From contig NC_013929.1 in NCBI RefSeq assembly GCF_000091305.1, forward strand, positions 5,146,001-5,210,000: DNA of 64,000 nucleotides, in the 5' to 3' direction. Shown piece after piece: positions 17,914 through 26,764 of this stretch. Every line of letters begins with the position of its first letter. Positions within the stretch are counted from its first letter, which is position 1. This DNA comes from Streptomyces scabiei 87.22 (GTDB lineage: Bacteria; Actinomycetota; Actinomycetes; Streptomycetales; Streptomycetaceae). The notes below the pieces were generated by a model. That model searched no databases and was not told the origin of the DNA. It was given only the letters and a program-made list of their open reading frames with translations. A program made the translations under genes and the position numbers.

Positions 17914-17934
17914 GATGTATCGACTCGATACATC
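17914..17934. promoter_or_regulatory. Probable PadR operator
   Basis: Perfect inverted repeat: arm GATGTATCGA, one central C, arm TCGATACATC. It contains the ATGT...ACAT half sites typical of PadR-family operators and lies just upstream of padR, in its promoter region. Confidence 0.75.
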
Positions 17935-18076
17935 CAGACGATAGAACGCCCCTACGGATGCGACAAGTGGGGATTCGGTGAACGGGGTCACATCACCGAT
18001 TGGTAGGAAGCAAGTTGCCTGATTTGGGGTGAAGTTCGGTGCTCAGTGGGTTTTGGCGGTGCGTAGTCTGTGCGGC

Positions 18077-18229
18077 ATGCACACCACTGGGAACCGAGTG
18101 ACGTTTGAGCACGTCGCCGTCCTGGGTGCGGTACGGATGAATGCCAGCACGACCGCATCCGTACTTCGGGGGGACCGGAAACCAGCCGCCGTTTCCAGGC
18201 GCGCACGGGTGCGCCTGCCCGAGGAGTAG
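18077..18229 (+). CDS. Possible leaderless small ORF ahead of the PBP gene
   Basis: 50 codons from an ATG seven bases after TAGTCT, the spacing expected for a leaderless transcript. Its TAG stop sits inside the GAGGAG ribosome-binding region of the PBP gene. This could couple its translation to the PBP or act as a leader peptide. No family recognised and codon bias is mixed, so it may be just a 5' UTR. Confidence 0.25.
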   Translation: MHTTGNRVTFEHVAVLGAVRMNASTTASVLRGDRKPAAVSRRARVRLPEE

Positions 18230-18236
18230 TCGTTCG

Positions 18237-20906
18237 ATGAGCGAGCACCGTCGCAAACCGCCGCAGCCGCAGGGAGGCGGACGTGCCGCGGCCCGACGCG
18301 GCCAGTCGGCGTCCTCCGGCCGCCGCGCGGCACCGCGGGGCGCCACCGGGTCACTTTCCGAGACCTATGGCCCGGGAGGTGAGGAGAACCAGTACGAGGG
18401 CCGTGCCGCCACGCGTCGGGCGTCGCAGAGAAGCGCCGACAGTGGCATCGGCGGGAGCCGTCGCAGAGCCGCCGAGCCCGCAGGGCGTGGACCGGGGCGC
18501 GGCCGCGGGCGCGCGGATCCGCCTGGCAAGCAGCGCTTCATCGACTACCCACGTGCCGGCAAGTACGGGGTGATGCGCTGGGTGCCTTCGTGGCGTCAGG
18601 CGACCGGCCTGCTCATCGGTTTCTTCGGGAGCCTGGTGGCGGCGGCCGGCATCGGATACGCGGTCGTGGCGGTACCCGACCCGGCCCAGGCCGCGACGGC
18701 ACAGAACAACGTCTACTACTGGTCGGACGGCTCGCAGATGGTCGCCACGGGTGGTGAGGTCAACCGCCAGATCATCGCGTACGAGAAGATCCCCAAGGCG
18801 ATGCGCTACGCCGTCATGTCGGCCGAGAACAAGACGTTCGAGACCGACAGCGGCGTCGACCCGATGGGTATCGCGCGAGCCGTCGTCAACATGGCCAAGG
18901 GTGGTCAGACACAGGGTGGCTCGACCATCACCCAGCAGTACGTGAAGAACGCCATGCTGGACGACCAGTCGCAGACCTTGTCGCGGAAGGTCAAGGAGCT
19001 CTTCATCTCGGTCAAGGTGGGAACCTCGGTCGAGAAGGAAGAGATCATGTCGGGATACCTGAACACCGCGTACTACGGACGCGGTGCGTACGGCATCCAG
19101 GCCGCCGCCCGCACGTACTTCGGCAAGGACGCCGAGAAGCTCAACCCGAGCCAGTGCGCCTTCCTGGCCGCGGTCCTCAAGGGCGCGACGTACTACGACC
19201 CGGCCGGCGCGCCGTCGATCGACCCGGAGGCCTCGCCGGAGAACAACCGTAAGCGGGCCACGTACCGCTGGCGCTGGATCCTCAACGAGATGGTCAAGGA
19301 CAAGCACCTGCCCGCGGCCGAGCGCAACAAGTACAACGATTTCCCCAAGATCCAGAGCCCTCGGTCCAACGCCCAGCTGGGCGGTCAGATCGGCTACCTC
19401 GTCGACACCGCCAAGGGCTACATCCTCAACAACACGGACATCACCCAGAAGCAGCTGGAGCAGGGTGGTTACGAGATCCACACGACCTTCGACAAGAAGA
19501 AGGTCAAGGAACTCGAGAAGGCCGTGGTCAAGGTCCGCAAGGAGAACATCAAGCCCGGCCAGCGCCCGGACACCGACACCCATGTGCAGTTCGGCGGCGC
19601 GTCCGTGAATCCGAAGTCGGGCGCCATCGAGGCGATCTACGGCGGTGAGGACGCCACCAAGCACTTCACCAACAACGCCGACGTCACCGGTGCGCAGGTC
19701 GGTTCGACGTTCAAGACGTACGTGCTCGCGGCAGCCATGACCTGGGGCAAGCGCGATCCCGACCTCGCCGACGGGGACCAGGCGCAGGACGAGCGCACCA
19801 TCGTCTCGCCGAAGAGCCTCTACAGCGGCAAGAACAACCTCAAGATCAAGGACTACGACGGACAGGTCTGGACCAACGAGAAGGGCGAGGAGTGGCTGCA
19901 GGCCAACGACGATGACGCGTCGTACGGCCGCGCGCCGAAGTACCAGATCGACCTCCGCGAGGCGATGCGGGTCTCGGCGAACTCGGCCTTCGTGCAGCTC
20001 GGCATGGACGTCGGTCTGGATCGGGTGAAGGAGGCCGCCGTCGCGGCAGGCCTCAAGGAGAACAGCCTGACCGGCACCAGCTTCCCGTCCTTCTCGATCG
20101 GTATCTCCGATCCCAGTGCGATCCGTATGGCGGGCTCGTACGCGACGTTCGCCGCCAGCGGCAAGCAGAACGACCCGTTCTCCGTGAAGACGGTGGAGCA
20201 CGAGGGTCTGACCATGTTCGACCACGACGACATCGCCGAGCCCAAGCGGGCCTTCACGGCGAAGGTCGCCGACAACGTCACCGACGTGCTCAAGACCGTC
20301 GTGGACGAGGGGACCGGTACGTCGGCCCGGCTGACCGGCCGTGAGGTGGCGGGCAAGACCGGTACCACCGACGGCAACAAGTCGGCCTGGTTCGTCGGAT
20401 ACACCCCGCAGTTGTCGACCGCGATCAGCATGTACCGCATGGACGACGACGAGTCCAACAAGAACCGGAAGTTCCTGGAGATGTACGGCACGGGTGGTCA
20501 GGAGACGATCCACGGTGCCTCGTTCCCGGCCGAGATCTGGCACGACTACATGGAGGACGCCCTCCAGGGGCAGCCGGCTGTGGACTTCCCGGAGCCCCAG
20601 CCGATCGGTGTGATCGTGAACGACGATCCGGACCCGACTCCGACTCCGACCCCGACCGAGTCGGAGGAGGAGCCCCCCGAGCCCAGCCCGACGCCTTCCG
20701 AGAGCGACCCCGAGCCGTCGCCGACGCCCAGCGACGTTTGCGACAACCCCTTCGATCCCAGCTGTGAGGACCCGGGTGATACCGACGCGGGCGGTACGGA
20801 TGTCGGGGGAGCCGATGGCGGGGTGACTCCCACACCGACGGAGTCGGAGGACGATTCGAGAGGCAACCAGAACGGGGGAGGACTCTTCGGAGGCCCCAAC
20901 GGGTAG
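18237..20906 (+). CDS. Class A penicillin-binding protein
   Basis: Bifunctional peptidoglycan glycosyltransferase/transpeptidase of 889 aa. A cytoplasmic Arg/Gly-rich N-terminus of about 115 residues precedes one membrane anchor (about 122-146). The GT51 domain has ENKTF (motif 1 region) and GGSTITQQ near 226. The transpeptidase domain has STFK near 489, SAN near 580 and KTGTT near 706. The C-terminal tail of about 110 residues is Pro/Thr/Ser/Glu-rich with PTPTPTE repeats. ATG with GAGGAG upstream. A terminator and parS follow. Confidence 0.95.
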   Translation: MSEHRRKPPQPQGGGRAAARRGQSASSGRRAAPRGATGSLSETYGPGGEENQYEGRAATRRASQRSADSGIGGSRRRAAEPAGRGPGRGRGRADPPGKQRFIDYPRAGKYGVMRWVPSWRQATGLLIGFFGSLVAAAGIGYAVVAVPDPAQAATAQNNVYYWSDGSQMVATGGEVNRQIIAYEKIPKAMRYAVMSAENKTFETDSGVDPMGIARAVVNMAKGGQTQGGSTITQQYVKNAMLDDQSQTLSRKVKELFISVKVGTSVEKEEIMSGYLNTAYYGRGAYGIQAAARTYFGKDAEKLNPSQCAFLAAVLKGATYYDPAGAPSIDPEASPENNRKRATYRWRWILNEMVKDKHLPAAERNKYNDFPKIQSPRSNAQLGGQIGYLVDTAKGYILNNTDITQKQLEQGGYEIHTTFDKKKVKELEKAVVKVRKENIKPGQRPDTDTHVQFGGASVNPKSGAIEAIYGGEDATKHFTNNADVTGAQVGSTFKTYVLAAAMTWGKRDPDLADGDQAQDERTIVSPKSLYSGKNNLKIKDYDGQVWTNEKGEEWLQANDDDASYGRAPKYQIDLREAMRVSANSAFVQLGMDVGLDRVKEAAVAAGLKENSLTGTSFPSFSIGISDPSAIRMAGSYATFAASGKQNDPFSVKTVEHEGLTMFDHDDIAEPKRAFTAKVADNVTDVLKTVVDEGTGTSARLTGREVAGKTGTTDGNKSAWFVGYTPQLSTAISMYRMDDDESNKNRKFLEMYGTGGQETIHGASFPAEIWHDYMEDALQGQPAVDFPEPQPIGVIVNDDPDPTPTPTPTESEEEPPEPSPTPSESDPEPSPTPSDVCDNPFDPSCEDPGDTDAGGTDVGGADGGVTPTPTESEDDSRGNQNGGGLFGGPNG

Positions 20907-20926
20907 CGCCTCGACCGGCAGAAGGC

Positions 20927-20940
20927 GTTTCACGTGAAAC
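20927..20940. other. parS site (perfect), after PBP gene
   Basis: Perfect GTTTCACGTGAAAC 20 bp after the PBP stop and directly abutting the terminator hairpin. Confidence 0.95.
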
Positions 20941-20975
20941 AAGGGCCACCGCACCGATCAGGTGCGGTGGCCCTT
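20941..20975 (+). terminator. Terminator after the PBP gene
   Basis: Perfect 15-bp stem (AAGGGCCACCGCACC) with a 5-nt loop. The first base follows the last base of parS. Confidence 0.88.
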
Positions 20976-21013
20976 GAGCGTCTTCGGGGATCCGGAGAGC
21001 GGTGACGGGCTCT

Positions 21014-21027
21014 GTTTCACGTGAAAC
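21014..21027. other. parS site (perfect), upstream of the GT-C gene
   Basis: Perfect GTTTCACGTGAAAC, dyad 16 bp, 87 bp from the parS at 20927 and about 70 bp before the next gene start. Confidence 0.95.
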
Positions 21028-21099
21028 ATCGGTCCTGGCCCGCGGCGGGCTGCGGCGGCCCTGGGTGGATTCCCAGGCGCGTACGGCAGGATGTGCGGC

Positions 21100-22599
21100 A
21101 TGCCCAGTGCAGAGACGACGCGAGTGAGCGTGGACGAGCCGGAGCCCGTACAGCCGACCAGGGAGGACGAGGTCGCCGCGACCGGCAGTGAGCTGATCGG
21201 CGGCCCGATCGGCCGGCGGGCGCTGCTCGGCACGTCCTGGTGGACGCCGGTACGAGTCGTCGCGCTCGTGGCGATCGGCATGTTCGCGCTGGGCATGGTC
21301 CAGAAGCTGCCCTGCTACGACGGCGCCTGGTTCTTCGGTGCCAGCTCGCAGTACACGCATGCCTGCTACTCGGACATCCCGCACCTCTACCAGGGGCGTG
21401 GCTTCGCCGACGGGCTCGTACCGTACTTCGACAAGATCCCCGGCGACATGGAGTACCTCGAGTACCCGGTGCTGACGGGGGTGTTCATGGAGGTCGCCGC
21501 CTGGCTCACCCCGGGCAGCGGCACCATCCAGGACCAAGAACAGTGGTACTGGATGGTCAATGCCGGGATGCTGATGGTGTGCGCGGCCGTCATCGCCGTC
21601 TGTTGCGCCCGTATCCACCGCCGACGTCCCTGGGACGGCCTTCTGATGGCGCTGGCGCCCGCCTTCGCGCTGACGGCCACCATCAACTGGGATCTGCTCG
21701 CCGTGGCCATGCTGGCCGCCGCCACGCTGATGTGGTCGCGTGGTCGGCCGCTCGCCTTCGGTGTGCTGCTCGGACTCGCCACAGCCGCCAAGTTCTATCC
21801 GTTCCTACTGCTCGGGCCGCTCTTCGTGCTGTGCTGGCGGGCGGGCAAGTGGCGTGCGTTCGTGACCGCGCTGCTCGGGGCCGTCGGGGCCTGGCTCGCG
21901 GTCAACCTGCCGGTGATGCTCCTGGCCCCCGACGGATGGGCGAAGTTCTACCGCTTCAGTCAGGAACGCGGCGTCGACTTCGGCTCCTTCTTCCTGGTCA
22001 TCTCACAGCGGCTGAACATTCAGATCACCGCCGAGACGGCGAACGCGTACGCGATGGTCTCGATGGTGCTCGTGTGTGCGGGTATCGCCGTGCTCGCGCT
22101 GACCGCACCGCGTCGCCCGCGCTTCGCGCAGCTCGCCTTCCTGATCGTCGCGGCCTTCATCCTCACCAACAAGGTCTACTCACCGCAGTACGTGCTCTGG
22201 CTGGTCCCCCTCGCCGCGCTGGCGCGGCCCCGCTGGCGGGACTTCCTCATCTGGCAGGCGTGCGAAGTGGCGTATTTCCTGGGCATCTGGATGTACCTCG
22301 CCTACACGACCAGTGGAGACGCCCACAAGGGCCTGCCCGCCGAGGGCTATCACCTCGCGATCATGGCCCACCTGCTGGGGACGCTGTACCTGTGCGCCAT
22401 CGTCGTCCGGGACATCCTGATGCCCGATCGGGACCCGGTGCGCCGGGCGGGTGACGACGATCCCTCCGGCGGAGTGCTCGACGGCGCGGAGGACGTTCAC
22501 GTGTACGGCGCGGCGGCCCGGCCTCCGCGGCACGCGATGCACTTCGAAGGACCACCGGTGGACTGGGGGAACCGAGACCAAGAGGCCAGTTCGCTCTGA
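21100..22599 (+). CDS. GT87-type membrane mannosyltransferase
   Basis: GT-C fold polyprenyl-phosphate-sugar glycosyltransferase of about 499 aa with roughly ten membrane helices and a first periplasmic loop carrying acidic residues (YSDIPHLY). It resembles the GT87/PimE-like alpha-mannosyltransferases of actinobacteria, which use polyprenyl-phosphate mannose outside the membrane. The acceptor is unknown. No clear ribosome-binding site is seen, but CAGGAT lies seven bases before the ATG, consistent with a leaderless mRNA. A GTG/ATG pair nine bases earlier is the alternative start. Confidence 0.8.
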   Translation: MPSAETTRVSVDEPEPVQPTREDEVAATGSELIGGPIGRRALLGTSWWTPVRVVALVAIGMFALGMVQKLPCYDGAWFFGASSQYTHACYSDIPHLYQGRGFADGLVPYFDKIPGDMEYLEYPVLTGVFMEVAAWLTPGSGTIQDQEQWYWMVNAGMLMVCAAVIAVCCARIHRRRPWDGLLMALAPAFALTATINWDLLAVAMLAAATLMWSRGRPLAFGVLLGLATAAKFYPFLLLGPLFVLCWRAGKWRAFVTALLGAVGAWLAVNLPVMLLAPDGWAKFYRFSQERGVDFGSFFLVISQRLNIQITAETANAYAMVSMVLVCAGIAVLALTAPRRPRFAQLAFLIVAAFILTNKVYSPQYVLWLVPLAALARPRWRDFLIWQACEVAYFLGIWMYLAYTTSGDAHKGLPAEGYHLAIMAHLLGTLYLCAIVVRDILMPDRDPVRRAGDDDPSGGVLDGAEDVHVYGAAARPPRHAMHFEGPPVDWGNRDQEASSL

Positions 22600-22623
22600 G
22601 CGAACAAGGTGGGGGCGGATGAC

Positions 22624-22663
22624 GCGGAGGGCCGTACACGAGCTGTCGTGTACGGCCCTCCGC
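22624..22663. terminator. Bidirectional terminator
   Basis: Perfect 18-bp stem (GCGGAGGGCCGTACACGA) with a 4-nt loop between the convergent GT-C and racemase-like genes. Confidence 0.9.
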
Positions 22664-22738
22664 TTGATGCCGTGGGTGATCCGTTCGGCGATTCGTTCGC
22701 CCTGCCCCTGAGGGTCCTGCCCGCTGGGGGCAGAGCCT

Positions 22739-23770
22739 TCAGCGGTCGACCGACCGGTCGAACTGCGTGGTGGTGTGCCGCAGATGGGCCACCAGTTCCT
22801 CGCCGACCTTCGGCTCGGGGGCGTCCGACGGGACGAAGAGGATCGACACCTGCATGTGCGGCGGTTCGGCGAACCAGCGCTGTTTGCCGGCCCAGACGAA
22901 CGGAGAAAGGTTCCGGTTGACCGTGGCGAGCCCCGCCCGGGCCACTCCCTTGGCGCGCGGCATGACGCCGTGCAGCGCCTTCGGCGCCTCCAGACCCACC
23001 CCGTGCGAGGTACCGCCGGCCACCACCACCAGGAAGCCGTCGGAGGCGGCCTTCTGCTGCCGGTAACCGAAGCGGTCGCCCTTGGCGACGCGGGTGACGT
23101 CCAGCACCGCTCCGCGGTACTCGGTCGCCTCGTGGTCGCCCAGCCACAGCCGCGTGCCGATACGGGCCCGGAAACGGGTCTGCGGGAACTGCTGCTGCAG
23201 ACGGATGAGGTCCTCGGACTTGAGGTGGCTCACGAACATGGTGTGCAACGGCAGGCGGGCAGCGCGCAGGCGGTCCATCCAGCCGATGACCTCCTCGACG
23301 GCGTCGGAGCCGTCGGTGCGGTCCAGCGGCAGGTGGATGGCGAAGCCCTCCAGGCGCACGTTCTCTATGGCCGCGTGGAGCTGGGGCAGCTCCTGCTCGC
23401 TGACTCCGTGCCGCTTCATCGAGGACATGACCTCGATGACGACACGGGCGCCCACGAGGCCGTACACGCCGTCGACCGACGACACGGAGCGGATGACGCG
23501 GTCGGGCAGGGGGACGGGCTCCTCAGCGCGTCTGTAGGGCGTCAGCACCAGCAGGTCGCCGCTGAACCAGTCCTTGATCCGGGCCGCCTCGTACGTGGTG
23601 CCGACGGCGAGGATGTCCGACCCGAGGCGGGTGGCCTCTTCCGCCAGCTTCTCGTGACCGAAGCCGTAGCCGTTGCCCTTGCAGACGGGCACGAGTCCCG
23701 GGAACTGCTCCTGAACATGCTTGTGGTGTGCCCGCCAGCGCGCGGTGTCGACGTACAGCGTGAGCGCCAT
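22739..23770 (-). CDS. Alanine-racemase-like PLP protein
   Basis: 343 aa with the fold-III PLP-enzyme N-terminal barrel of alanine racemases. The PLP lysine motif is KGNGYGFG (Lys31), compared with KANAYGHG in canonical Alr. The C-terminal domain is compact and divergent. It lies 65 bp downstream of femX on the same strand, so it is probably co-transcribed and acts on peptidoglycan precursors or their amino acids. Whether it racemises alanine, another amino acid, or only binds PLP cannot be decided here. It is unlikely to be the main Alr. Confidence 0.8.
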   Translation of the reverse strand: MALTLYVDTARWRAHHKHVQEQFPGLVPVCKGNGYGFGHEKLAEEATRLGSDILAVGTTYEAARIKDWFSGDLLVLTPYRRAEEPVPLPDRVIRSVSSVDGVYGLVGARVVIEVMSSMKRHGVSEQELPQLHAAIENVRLEGFAIHLPLDRTDGSDAVEEVIGWMDRLRAARLPLHTMFVSHLKSEDLIRLQQQFPQTRFRARIGTRLWLGDHEATEYRGAVLDVTRVAKGDRFGYRQQKAASDGFLVVVAGGTSHGVGLEAPKALHGVMPRAKGVARAGLATVNRNLSPFVWAGKQRWFAEPPHMQVSILFVPSDAPEPKVGEELVAHLRHTTTQFDRSVDR

Positions 23771-23835
23771 GGACGGTCCCGGAACCTTTCTGGTGGCTGC
23801 GGTGTATCAGAGGTATGGAAACAAAAACGGGGGCG

Positions 23836-24957
23836 TCAGCGGCGCGACATGTAGATGTCGAGCGCCTTGTGGAGCAGCTTGTTCAACGGGAAGTCCCATT
23901 CCCCGAGGTACTCGGCGGCCTGTCCGCCCGTACCCACCTTGAACTGGATCAGGCCGAACAGGTGATCCGTCTCGTCCAGCGAGTCGGAGATCCCGCGCAG
24001 GTCGTAGACGGTCGCGCCGAGCGCGTAGGAGTCGCGCAGCATGCGCCACTGCATCGCGTTCGAGGGCCGGACCTCACGGCCGATGTTGTCCGAGGCTCCG
24101 TAGGAGTACCAGACGTGCCCGCCGACGACCAGCATGGTGGCGGCGGACAGGTTCACGCCGTTGTGGCGGGCGAAGTAGAGCCGCATGCGGTTGGGGTCCT
24201 CGGTGTTGAGGGCCGTCCACATGCGCTGGAAGTACGACAGCGGGCGCGGCCGGAAGCGGTCGCGCACGGCAGTGATCTCGTACAGCCGCTGCCACTCCTC
24301 CAGGTCCTGGTAACCGCCCTGGACGACCTCGACACCGGCCTTCTCGGCCTTCTTGATGTTGCGGCGCCACAGCTGGTTGAAGTTCTTGTGGACCTCTTCC
24401 AGGGAGCGGTTGGCCAGCGGCACCTGGTAGACGTAGCGAGGCTGTACGTCGCCGAAGCCGGCCCCGCCGTCCTCGCCCTGCTGCCAGCCCATACGACGCA
24501 GTTTGTCGGCGACCTCGAAGGCCCGCGGCTCGATGAAGTCGGCCTCGATGTCGCGCAGGCGCTTGACGTCGGGGTTCTGGATACCCGCCTTGATGGAGGT
24601 GGCCTCCCAGCGCCGGATGATCACCGGCGGGCCCATCTTCACCGAGAAGGCGCCCTGCTGCTTCAGATGGGCGAGCATCGGCTCCAGCCAGTCGGTGAGG
24701 TTCGGAGCGAACCAGTTGATGACCGGGCCCTCGGGCAGGTAGGCGAGGTAGCGCTTGATCTTGGGCAGCTGGCGGTACAGCACCAAGCCGGCGCCCACCA
24801 TCTCGCCGGTCCTGTCGTCGAACCACCCGAGGTTCTCGGAGCGCCACTCGGCCTTCACGTCGGCCCAGGCCGGGACCTGCATGTGGCTAGCCGAGGGCAG
24901 GCTCTGGATGTATGCCAGATGCTGCTCACGGCTGATCGTCCTCAGGGTCAGGCTCAT
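23836..24957 (-). CDS. femX: FemX-type lipid II aminoacyltransferase
   Basis: FemABX-family tRNA-dependent ligase of 373 aa that adds the first bridge glycine to the lipid II pentapeptide in Streptomyces. The two GNAT-like subdomains are recognisable (GWFDDRTGEMVGAGLVLYRQLP near 44-65 and NGVNLSAATMLVVGGHVWYSYGASD near 270-295), with FNQLWRRNIKKAEKAGV near 195-211. In S. coelicolor the orthologue is essential unless the VanK homologue acts. It is followed by the racemase-like gene. Confidence 0.93.
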   Translation of the reverse strand: MSLTLRTISREQHLAYIQSLPSASHMQVPAWADVKAEWRSENLGWFDDRTGEMVGAGLVLYRQLPKIKRYLAYLPEGPVINWFAPNLTDWLEPMLAHLKQQGAFSVKMGPPVIIRRWEATSIKAGIQNPDVKRLRDIEADFIEPRAFEVADKLRRMGWQQGEDGGAGFGDVQPRYVYQVPLANRSLEEVHKNFNQLWRRNIKKAEKAGVEVVQGGYQDLEEWQRLYEITAVRDRFRPRPLSYFQRMWTALNTEDPNRMRLYFARHNGVNLSAATMLVVGGHVWYSYGASDNIGREVRPSNAMQWRMLRDSYALGATVYDLRGISDSLDETDHLFGLIQFKVGTGGQAAEYLGEWDFPLNKLLHKALDIYMSRR

Positions 24958-25067
24958 TCAGGGCGCTCCTCGGGCTGGTGTGTCCCCATGGGTACAGGGG
25001 CTCCGGCTCTCGCGCCGAAGCCTACTGCGCCCTGCGGGCGCCTCGAATGGCCGTATGGAACCTGGGG

Positions 25068-25088
25068 CCCGGCCGGTACGCGGCCGGG
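25068..25088 (-). terminator. Hairpin between small membrane protein gene and femX
   Basis: Perfect 8-bp GC-only stem CCCGGCCG with a 5-nt loop in the 224-bp gap between two minus-strand genes. Probable terminator of the small membrane gene. Confidence 0.5.
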
Positions 25089-25181
25089 ACGCCAGGCGAT
25101 GTTATTGGGTCGCTTGGTCCGATATAGGGCGGCGGACAGCGAGGAACACGGCCCGCCGCCCGAGCGGCCGAGTGGGCGACG

Positions 25182-25496
25182 TCAGCCGATCAACCCACCG
25201 AAGAGGCCTCCGTGGGCCATACCGAGGAAGAAACCGACCGCTGAGGCACCGAGACCCACGATCAGGCCGAAGCGCTCACGGGTCGTCTCCGAGATGAACT
25301 GCCCGTACGCGCCGGTCAGAATGCCCACCAGCCCCGTCCAGGAGCTGAGCAGATGCAGATGGTGGAACATCGCCGTGATGAAGGAGACCGCCCCGAGTAC
25401 GAGCGTCACGGCGAGCAGGGTGTCCTGCACGGGGTGGGGCTTGTCGTCGGTGGCGAACAGGGAGCCGGCGATGTTGGGTCGCAATGTCTGTGCCAT
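25182..25496 (-). CDS. Small integral membrane protein
   Basis: 104 aa with two or three hydrophobic helices (TLLAVTLVLGAVSFITAMF, GLVGILTGAYGQF, GLIVGLGASAVGFFLGMA). The ATG at 25496 has GGAGGTG six bases upstream and is preferred to an ORF extension of 45 bp. Conserved in Streptomyces next to rpsF. No known function. Divergent from the ribosomal operon, with an operator-like repeat in its promoter. Confidence 0.8.
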   Translation of the reverse strand: MAQTLRPNIAGSLFATDDKPHPVQDTLLAVTLVLGAVSFITAMFHHLHLLSSWTGLVGILTGAYGQFISETTRERFGLIVGLGASAVGFFLGMAHGGLFGGLIG

Positions 25497-25534
25497 AGGG
25501 CACCTCCTGCGGAAGGCGGCGCATCGTAGCGCCA

Positions 25535-25551
25535 TACACACCCGATGTGTA
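25535..25551. promoter_or_regulatory. Inverted repeat in the promoter of the small membrane gene
   Basis: TACACA, five bases, TGTGTA, located 39 bp upstream of the ATG at 25496, with a TACGAT -10-like hexamer just downstream on the minus strand. Possible operator; regulator unknown. Confidence 0.4.
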
Positions 25552-25577
25552 CAGATTGACGGTCACCGCCCCCCAAT

Positions 25578-25607
25578 TTCAACCGGAAGCGGGGGTGCAG
25601 GTAGTCT
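25578..25607 (+). promoter_or_regulatory. Candidate rpsF operon promoter
   Basis: TTCAAC, 18 bp, TAGTCT, matching a housekeeping sigma-type promoter with a good -10. It would give a leader of about 145 nt before rpsF, containing a small hairpin (CCACGG/CCGTGG at 25712-25728). Confidence 0.55.
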
Positions 25608-25757
25608 GTACCGTCTGCACCGGTGTCTGCCCAGGCCATGACAGAGCCCCTCGCGGGAACTCGATTGTCAGTGGTGGCCGATACCGTTGCGTACGCATCA
25701 CAACCCTCCTGCCACGGAACGACCGTGGCCGCTGAGTCCGAAGGAGGTGGGTTCCAC

Positions 25758-26048
25758 ATGCGTCACTACGAGGTGATGGTCATCCTCGACCCCGATCTGG
25801 AGGAGCGCGCTGTCGCCCCCCTGATCGAGAACTTCCTCTCCGTCGTCCGTGAGGGCAACGGAAAGGTCGAGAAGGTCGACACCTGGGGCCGTCGTCGTCT
25901 CTCGTACGAGATCAAGAAGAAGCCTGAGGGCATCTACTCGGTCATCGACCTGCAGGCCGAGCCTGCGGTCGTCAAGGAGCTCGACCGCCAGATGAACCTG
26001 AACGAGTCGGTCCTCCGGACCAAGGTCCTCCGCCCCGAGACCCACTGA
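25758..26048 (+). CDS. rpsF: 30S ribosomal protein S6
   Basis: 96 aa, normal S6 length, beginning [17 protein letters not shown]. Strong ribosome-binding site AAGGAGGTGG eight bases upstream of the ATG. First gene of rpsF-ssb-rpsR-rplI. Binds S18 in the 30S platform. Confidence 0.98.
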   Translation: MRHYEVMVILDPDLEERAVAPLIENFLSVVREGNGKVEKVDTWGRRRLSYEIKKKPEGIYSVIDLQAEPAVVKELDRQMNLNESVLRTKVLRPETH

Positions 26049-26123
26049 GCTTCCGCTCAGCTGGTCCCGGGATTCGAGTAGCAGCACAAGCAGCCAGCAG
26101 CAAACCCGCCGAGAGGTACCCCC

Positions 26124-26681
26124 ATGGCAGGCGAGACCGTCATCACGGTCGTCGGCAATCTTGTCGATGACCCCGAGCTGCGCTTCACCCCTTCCGGTGC
26201 GGCGGTCGCGAAGTTCCGTGTCGCGTCCACCCCCCGCACCTTCGACCGTCAGACCAACGAGTGGAAGGACGGCGAGAGCCTGTTCCTGACCTGCTCGGTC
26301 TGGCGTCAGGCGGCGGAGAACGTCGCCGAGTCGCTCCAGCGAGGCATGCGCGTCATCGTGCAGGGCCGGCTGAAGCAGCGGTCCTACGAGGACCGTGAGG
26401 GCGTCAAGCGCACGGTCTACGAGCTGGACGTCGAGGAAGTCGGCGCCAGCCTGCGCAGTGCCACGGCCAAGGTCACCAAGACCGCCGGCGGTGGCCGCGG
26501 TGGCCAGGGTGGCGGCGGCTGGGGCGGAGGCTCCGGCGGCGGTCAGCAGGCCGGTGGCGCTCCCGCCGACGACCCGTGGGCCAGCGGCGCACCCGCCGGT
26601 GGCAACCAGGGCGGCGGCGGTGGCGGCTGGGGCGGTAGCTCCGGCGGCGGTGGCGGCTACTCGGACGAGCCCCCCTTCTAA
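26124..26681 (+). CDS. ssb: Single-stranded DNA-binding protein
   Basis: 185 aa. OB-fold of about 110 residues ([20 protein letters not shown]), a Gly-rich flexible linker with GGGWGG-type repeats, and the acidic tip DEPPF that recruits replication and repair proteins. AGAGGT lies ahead of the ATG. In the ribosomal protein operon between rpsF and rpsR, the usual actinobacterial position for the essential SSB. Confidence 0.98.
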   Translation: MAGETVITVVGNLVDDPELRFTPSGAAVAKFRVASTPRTFDRQTNEWKDGESLFLTCSVWRQAAENVAESLQRGMRVIVQGRLKQRSYEDREGVKRTVYELDVEEVGASLRSATAKVTKTAGGGRGGQGGGGWGGGSGGGQQAGGAPADDPWASGAPAGGNQGGGGGGWGGSSGGGGGYSDEPPF

Positions 26682-26764
26682 GGCATCCCGGGCCGGATCA
26701 CCGGCCTCGGAGGGCGAAGGCGGGGGCGCACCCCCAAACTTCTTGATCACACAGGAGAAACACC

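Larger units (their letters stand above)
17864..18236. other. Divergent intergenic region padR / class A PBP
   Basis: 373-bp gap. It contains the PadR operator on the left, an AT-richer stretch around 17960-18060, a TAGTCT -10-like hexamer at 18064-18069 and a short leaderless-looking ORF (18077-18229) ending in the ribosome-binding site of the PBP gene. No RNA gene recognised. Confidence 0.6.

Noticed and set aside
18351-20954. 867-codon minus-strand ORF opposite the PBP gene
   Set aside because: Antisense artefact of codon bias; no domain.
25712-25728. Hairpin in the rpsF leader as an S6:S18 autoregulatory motif
   Set aside because: Only a 6-bp stem with no clear match to the conserved bulged motif; could not be supported by eye.
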